Shown piece by piece: positions 58,399 through 64,000 of a stretch of 64,000 nucleotides of DNA. The notes below the pieces were generated by a model. The model was not told the origin of the DNA. It saw only the letters and a list, made by a program, of their open reading frames with translations, and searched no databases. The stretch is from Hoplostethus atlanticus (taxonomy: Eukaryota; Chordata; Actinopteri; Trachichthyiformes; Trachichthyidae). Made by a program: the position numbers and the translations under genes. Within the stretch, counting starts at the first letter, position 1. Each line of letters opens with the position of its first letter. The stretch spans positions 7,976,001-8,040,000 of the forward strand of contig JAXDDX010000005.1 in NCBI GenBank assembly GCA_034670405.1. The letters are read 5' to 3'.

Positions 58399-61005
58399 AT
58401 AAAGACTGCCCTTCTCATAAGGATTTTGGGGAGTGAGATTAAAACAGTGACTTTATTGTCTGAGAGCCTTACATGATTCAGTTGACCCCCCCTACCCCCA
58501 CCCCTTGTCCCACCCCAACCACTAACCCAACCTCTCATAGACATACACACACACAGAGAGAGAAAAACACCACAGCATTCTAAATGATAGGCTCTAATCA
58601 TGATCTGAGGGCGAATCCATGAGAATCTTCTGACAGCCAATAAGAAAGATGGAGTCATGTTGTCCCCGGCAACGGGTCACGCTCACAACAGCAGCAACGG
58701 AAGTGTAAAACAATATTTTTTTCCTAATCAATCGCATGTGCGGCTTTGGTTTCCCACATTGCTGCTTTCTTTGTGTGTTTTTCTTTTTTCTATGGTTACG
58801 ATATTGTATGTTCTGCATTTAATGTTTTTTTTTGTTTTTTTTTTACCCCTTGTGTAAGTAACTAGGGTACTTAAGGGAATGAAGAGGCCTTCATGGGGTT
58901 CAACATTTAAGGGGAAAAGAGAAAAGGTTGTGCTTCGCTTCCTCACTTGAATTCAGCGTGGTAACTGAAGCACATAGATTCAAAATAGGCATTACTACAA
59001 TTATTAGCAATGTCCAGTCATAACAACATTGCTAAGGAAGCTATTGATAGAAATTGGCTAGACAATCATTGTTATCATTAGATGATGAGTCAATACCCAT
59101 CAAAATGTCCTTTGCATGTAAGATGATACTCACATCAAAGTATTTGGTCTACTGTAGCTTCATCCAAGCTAGAATATCCTTATTGCGAGTGTGATAGATG
59201 TTGCTACTGCAATTAAAAGGTCTTGTGGTCCCTGTAGAATTTGCCATTCACTAAGACTGACCCTTAACAAGCTATCAGTGACACTGGAAGGGTCAGCTGT
59301 TCCAATCGGTAAAGGTCGTTTGAGGTGAGGCAGGTGAGTGAGTTTATCTAGCACTTTCCAAGCTGTTACCTTGACATTTTGAGTTTCAGTCTGTTACATT
59401 TCTTTTCCAGGTGCTTGGTCGGTTGTGGGGAAGATGTTTGAGCTGACACTTGTAGTATTGTAGTATTTCTTATTTCAAGCAAGGTACTGATGGCAGCAAG
59501 TTGGTTCGTTAGCTTGGAGCTTGCAGTACTCACTGGTTTTAATGAAAAATACATACATCATTGCAATCAAGACATTTTTGGGGTAGCTGAAGGACAGTCA
59601 TTCCTTGTCAAACATTGTTGACAAAGAACAAAAAGGTAAATTGCAACACTTCATCACAAAATAACTCCTGGAATACATCACAAATCAATGATATATATTT
59701 TTCCGTTAAGGCGAGGAAAGGGTTTGAAGATCTGGTCACAGCAAAGTTAAGGTGTTTTCAAGACCCCTGGCCCTGCAAAGTGCCTGATTAGAACCATATC
59801 CTCCCCGTTTAGGGGGAGAGAGAATGAAAACGAGAATGAGAGAACGCAAAGAAACGGAGGAAGAGAGAAAGAGTCAGGAGAGGACAGGAGAACCGAATGA
59901 GAGACCCAGAGAGGAGAAGGCAGGAGAAAGTAAATGAAAATGACCGAAAGAAAGAAAGAGCGATACATAGAACAAAGAGCAAGAAAGGGAGAGAGTTGAG
60001 TTGAGTTAGTGTAACTCTGTCAGGGAGCCCAACAATCAGACTTTCTCCAACCAGCTCATTGGATCCAGATGACGACTTCCTCACTCCGTCCAGCGCTGTG
60101 TATTGATCGGCTCGGAGACCAAGGTCTGGCAGAGAGAAGTACTGCTCCTGAAAACCCAAACCAGTCATTATTTTGATTTTACCTTTTTCAAGTTTTATGG
60201 TATGATGTATTGACAAATTGGTCTATTTTTCACAAAGGTTTACAGATCTGAGAGGCTCTGTGGTCAAGGGGCTTTGGAAACAGCTGTTGGAATTGGATGG
60301 CATACAAAACGTTTCAGCTCGATGTACGTGTGTTTGCCTCATTTCTGTCTTTCTTGCTTTGCGATCTGATAAAAAAGGGTTTATGATACAAATCTTGTTG
60401 ACTGACTGCGGGTTTTTGAAGTTTATTGAGCATTCAATCACTTTGTATGAGCTTTAAACAAGAGATCGAGTGTTAGTTTGAGTTCGGACGGGGCTGGCCA
60501 ACACTTGTCTGAGATGTGATGTATTTGGAGGAAAACGACTCCACTGGTGTGAGCAGGGCTTAGCTTCACTATCACGTACCTTTCAATCCATCTGCTGCAG
60601 CAATCCAGTTCATTTGGACTTTGGATGTTTTTGCCTCCAGCTCTGCTCATCTCTTACTGAAGGATAATTCTGGTGTATATTCTACATTTTTTGTCTAAAG
60701 ACCAGCTGAGTTTGCCTCTGTTTCCATCTGCTTCACTGTCTTCTGGCTAGGATTTATCACCCCCAGCATGATGCAAATCAAATGTGGTCGCCATGTGAAT
60801 AAAGCAAATTGTCTTTTACCCAACATTCCTAACTTATTACTGGTCTAAACTCTCTGTGTCATCCTGGAGTCTGTATCTCTTGATTCCAACAAATTCCTAA
60901 ATAGGGGGAATGGATTTCAAAATGGCCCAGAAATGTGGAACGAGGATGGATGTCAAATCTGAAATGTGCTCTAAAGAGTGAGTGAAGGAAAGATTGAAAA
61001 GCTCC

Positions 61006-61006
<1 letters not shown>
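58399..61006. other. unannotated non-coding stretch
   Basis: Mostly free of microsatellites. Purine-rich at 59812-59990. Two consecutive minus-strand frames (59366-59554 and 59169-59354) have protein-like composition but no domain that I know, and lie in different frames. T8 runs near 58825-58842. Confidence 0.4.

Positions 61007-61067
<61 letters not shown>
61007..61067. repeat. (GT)30 microsatellite
   Basis: A 61-bp GT run with a terminal CG. Confidence 0.97.
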
Positions 61068-61071
<4 letters not shown>

Positions 61072-62390
61072 CATCACTCATTGCCCTTTGTTGGAGATTG
61101 GTGCGATCTGGTGTGACGTCCAAGGAAAGAGACCCGGCAGAGTACTAAGGTATCTAGGCTGGCCTTGAACGCATCACTTCTTATTTCGTTGTGAAAATAA
61201 ATGTTTCATCTAGTTGTCTGATAGTTAATACAGTGTTATCCTGAGAAATGTATGGTTCAGATTTTGTATTTGTTTGTTTAATTTAGTATACATGGTTTAA
61301 TACTATGAAGGATCCATGAAACAAATCACATCAATAAAATCGCGTCAATAAAAAAACCCCGAAAAAATCAGCTATTGGCAACAGCTAGAAGTTTACATTT
61401 TTATGATTTGAGCTTTTCATCCATCAGCACTGACTTTTGTGTGGCTGTTCAAGTGCTCCGTGAGTAAAAGTAGACCTCCAGTGGTACAAGATTTTGAAAA
61501 CATTTCTAAATATTCTTTTTTTCAGGTTGATGACTCACAGGTCTCTGCCTTTGTGTGGCAACAACACCAAACATTACAGTGACCATAAGCCACCATAACT
61601 GCCTTGATCCTGTTACTGTTACTGATTCGTGCTGTTTTGGCACAATTGCAGCCAGTTTCACAACGAGGTGAGGAAAGATGGTCAGGCATAAAGGAGCATG
61701 CTGCTGTTTTTCACTCTTTTCTATAATTGTTCTTCACGCTCACCTGGAATGTTGTTCAATACTTACAGCTCAACAAATTTAGGATTGAAAATTGAAATAT
61801 ATTATATTATATACTTCAGGAGCGGCTTCTCTCTTCTCATCCACTAGCAGAACGAACATTCATTTCTGGGTCACGGAGGAAAGAAGTGATTTTTGGAGCT
61901 TTGGGATGGAGTCATAGAGTTTATCAAGCAAGAAAGAAAATGCTCCAGCTGGCGCTCAGGTGACCTTTCATCAAAGAAACCTTTCTCTAAAATATTATAA
62001 AGTCATGCAATGTTCTATGAATTAAATGAAAACACACAGGTAATGTGGCACAGCTCAGAATAACTTGGTTGGACACATTTCTGATCTGCCTCTATGAGAA
62101 GCGTTGAGTATGACATTATCAATAAGCATAGTACTCAGACACAGCGACATTTCTAAACGGCTGAAAGAAATGTTTCATACTGTGCTGTGAGTCTCTTCTC
62201 ACTCCTACTTCCATATTGTCTGACACACTATACTAGAAGCTCATTTATCTGAAACTCTGACATCTATCCTGACATCACAATTATTGAACCAAATATGCTG
62301 TGATATTTGATATCTGACCTACACAGGGCCCTAACTGGAGGTTGGTTGTGTGCCCGCTGAAGTTTCTGACAGCTGCTGCCGATTGCTTTG
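61068..62390. other. unannotated non-coding stretch
   Basis: Nothing recognised. Confidence 0.45.
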
Positions 62391-62516
62391 ACATGACTCA
62401 TCTCTCCTTTTCTCTTCTCATCTCTCCTTTTCTCTTCTCTTCTCTTCTCTTCTCTTCTCTTCTCTTCTCTTCTCTTCTCTTCCCCCATTATCTTCTCCTA
62501 TTCTATTCTATTCTAT
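62391..62516. repeat. (TCTCT)n / (TTCTA)n pentanucleotide repeats
   Basis: Degenerate TCTCCTTT units (62401-62430), about ten TTCTC units (62431-62481), then three or four TTCTA units (62500-62516). Confidence 0.95.
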
Positions 62517-63031
62517 TTGATAAACCAAAAGGACAGTGTTTCGTGCGGTCCTCAATAGCACAAAATACCACATATCCTGCTTTATGTTTGTCTTATCTGA
62601 GAAAGAAGAAACAATTCTGTTTAGAGTTGGGATGCACTTAGTCAGAGAGGTTAATTGAAGGTGAGTGTTGGTATCTGGGCCTGGCCAAAAGAATGTGCGC
62701 GGTCCCAAAGACTCATGGGATATCACACCCACTCCCTGGGGTTGGTTTCAGCTGCTTTGCATGTCTAAAACAAACCACTACATCTGTTTTTACTTGTTGT
62801 TTTGTTTGCGGATTGAAGAGAGGGAGAAAAAAAATAGTGGCTTCAGTAAAAATAATTACATTGGTCTTATTCTCCTGGATCTCATGAGCTGGGACTGAAA
62901 CGGGAGATAGATTGGTTGAGAGAGAGAAAGGAGGACAGAGAAAAAGGAGCAATTGGTATAAACAGATTCATAGAGAGAGATGTGAGAGGATAAAAAAAAA
63001 GAAAGAATGACTGATATGCATGCATGTGCAT
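62517..63031. other. unannotated non-coding stretch
   Basis: Purine-rich at 62910-63008. No gene. Confidence 0.45.

Positions 63032-63071
<40 letters not shown>
63032..63071. repeat. (AC)20 microsatellite
   Basis: An AC run preceded by an alternating TGCATGCATGTGCATGCA stretch. Confidence 0.97.
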
Positions 63072-63074
<3 letters not shown>

Positions 63075-63338
63075 ATGCAGGGGGATAGGGTTTCCCAGAA
63101 AGTGGAAACATCAAGACATCCCTGCCTTATTCTGCACGGCTGGAACACATTGAGGTTTACAGATCAGATCCGGACGTACACACCATGGCAGGGAGTATCT
63201 ATTTTCCCCTTCCTCTACCTCTACCCCTCTCTAAGTCATGCCCAGCGACTGCTGAATTAGAATGGATGGATAGGACTCTCCGTGGTGCATCATGTTCATT
63301 TCATTTGCTACCTCTAAGATGCCTGCCATTTTGTTAAT

Positions 63339-63593
63339 GTTGCCATGGAGATGAGCAATGCTTGAGGACCGTCCAGCACAAATGTGGATAAACCATACCT
63401 CTTGCCACGGTAACACACCATCTTTCATCAGTCTCATGCTTATTTTCATTCATCCATTCAGCTTTTGTGGCCAATACTCGTTTCTATGGCAACATGAACA
63501 CAATTCTATGGCAAGCATCTCAGGTCTAACAATGTGGGATACCATGATGCACCAGGAGGGGCGCGTTCTATCCTTGCTAATTCTATGGTTGCC
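63339..63593. promoter_or_regulatory. cluster of X-box (RFX-type) half-sites, candidate
   Basis: GTTGCC at 63339 (GTTGCCATGGAGAT), TTGCCACGGTAAC at 63402-63414 (close to GTNRCC-n2-RGYAAC, one mismatch), CTATGGCAAC at 63484-63493, CTATGGCAAG at 63506-63515 and CTATGGTTGCC at 63583-63593. Five related half-sites in 255 bp of otherwise non-repetitive DNA is more than I would expect by chance, but function is unproven. Confidence 0.35.
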
Positions 63594-63819
63594 CTTCTGC
63601 AGAAAGACAGAGCTACTCCCCTTTGGAGCTTTGACCACCCAATAATGAGAACATGGTGCTCACGAATCCAACCATCCCTATCCACTTGTCATCTGTGCAA
63701 GACAGAGAAATACCAGGAAGAGATGAAGAGCAATTTTTCCACTAATCTCAGCATCCTCTTTTATAATTGCTTCTCACTCCTGCCAAGGATTTATACTTCT
63801 CTCTCACAACTCCACTCAA

Positions 63820-63960
63820 ACACACACACACACACACACACATACATACACACATACACATTGACGCACACCTCAATGTTTGGTCCCTCTCTCCTTTCTC
63901 TGTCTGTCTGTCTGTCTGTCTGTCTACCTTGCCCTGTCTATCTCTCTCTCTCTCTCACAC
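63820..63960. repeat. (AC)n, (TGTC)n and (CT)n arrays
   Basis: AC at 63821-63860 (with ATAC units), CTGT at 63900-63925, CT at 63940-63955. The window ends in pyrimidine-rich sequence. Confidence 0.94.
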
Positions 63961-64000
63961 ACTTTATCTTTTTTTCCTCATTTGTTCTCTTTGTCTTCTT

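Overview
The window reads as non-coding vertebrate DNA, most likely from a teleost fish. The evidence is the very high density of (CA)n/(TG)n, (CT)n, (GACA)n and (TCTA)n microsatellites together with fish-type transposable elements: tRNA-derived SINEs, a Tc1-like transposon, a hAT-type element, a Harbinger-like MITE and a LINE relic. I found no protein-coding gene, exon chain, tRNA, rRNA or CRISPR array that I can defend. The long open frames are almost all translations of simple repeats or transposon relics. This could be a large intron or an intergenic interval; the sequence alone does not say which.

Layout. 0-13 kb: microsatellites, three SINE copies or fragments (0.8, 7.1, 12.8 kb), a LINE/SINE tail (11.4 kb), a perfect 23-bp hairpin (5.94 kb), and a 44-bp fold-back pair (12.4 kb). 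13-30 kb: long TG/AC tracts, stretches rich in candidate transcription-factor sites (14.5-15.0 and 16.5-16.7 kb), a SINE fragment and a CpG-rich patch near 21 kb, a purine strand (25 kb), a 23-bp minisatellite (27.1 kb), and a CpG-rich, promoter-like patch with a full CRE (28.7-29.0 kb). 30-36 kb: TG/AC tracts in otherwise plain sequence. 36.4-41.6 kb: a block almost free of microsatellites that contains diverged units of about 245 bp and the longest non-repetitive open frame. 42-50 kb: the longest TG tract, a hAT-like end, a frameshifted LINE fragment, a Harbinger-like MITE and a SINE. 51.9-52.6 kb: an internally deleted Tc1-like transposon. 54.9-56.2 kb: a non-autonomous hAT-type element with an exact 8-bp target duplication and a 21-bp internal minisatellite. 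57-64 kb: GACA and AC clusters, then a group of X-box (RFX-type) half-sites at 63.3-63.6 kb.

There is no operon or pathway to describe. Functional candidates are regulatory only: the CRE/CpG patch, the X-box cluster, the paired 19-bp motif at 16.6 kb, and the phased CCAAT/CRE-like array inside the hAT element. All of these need comparative or expression data.
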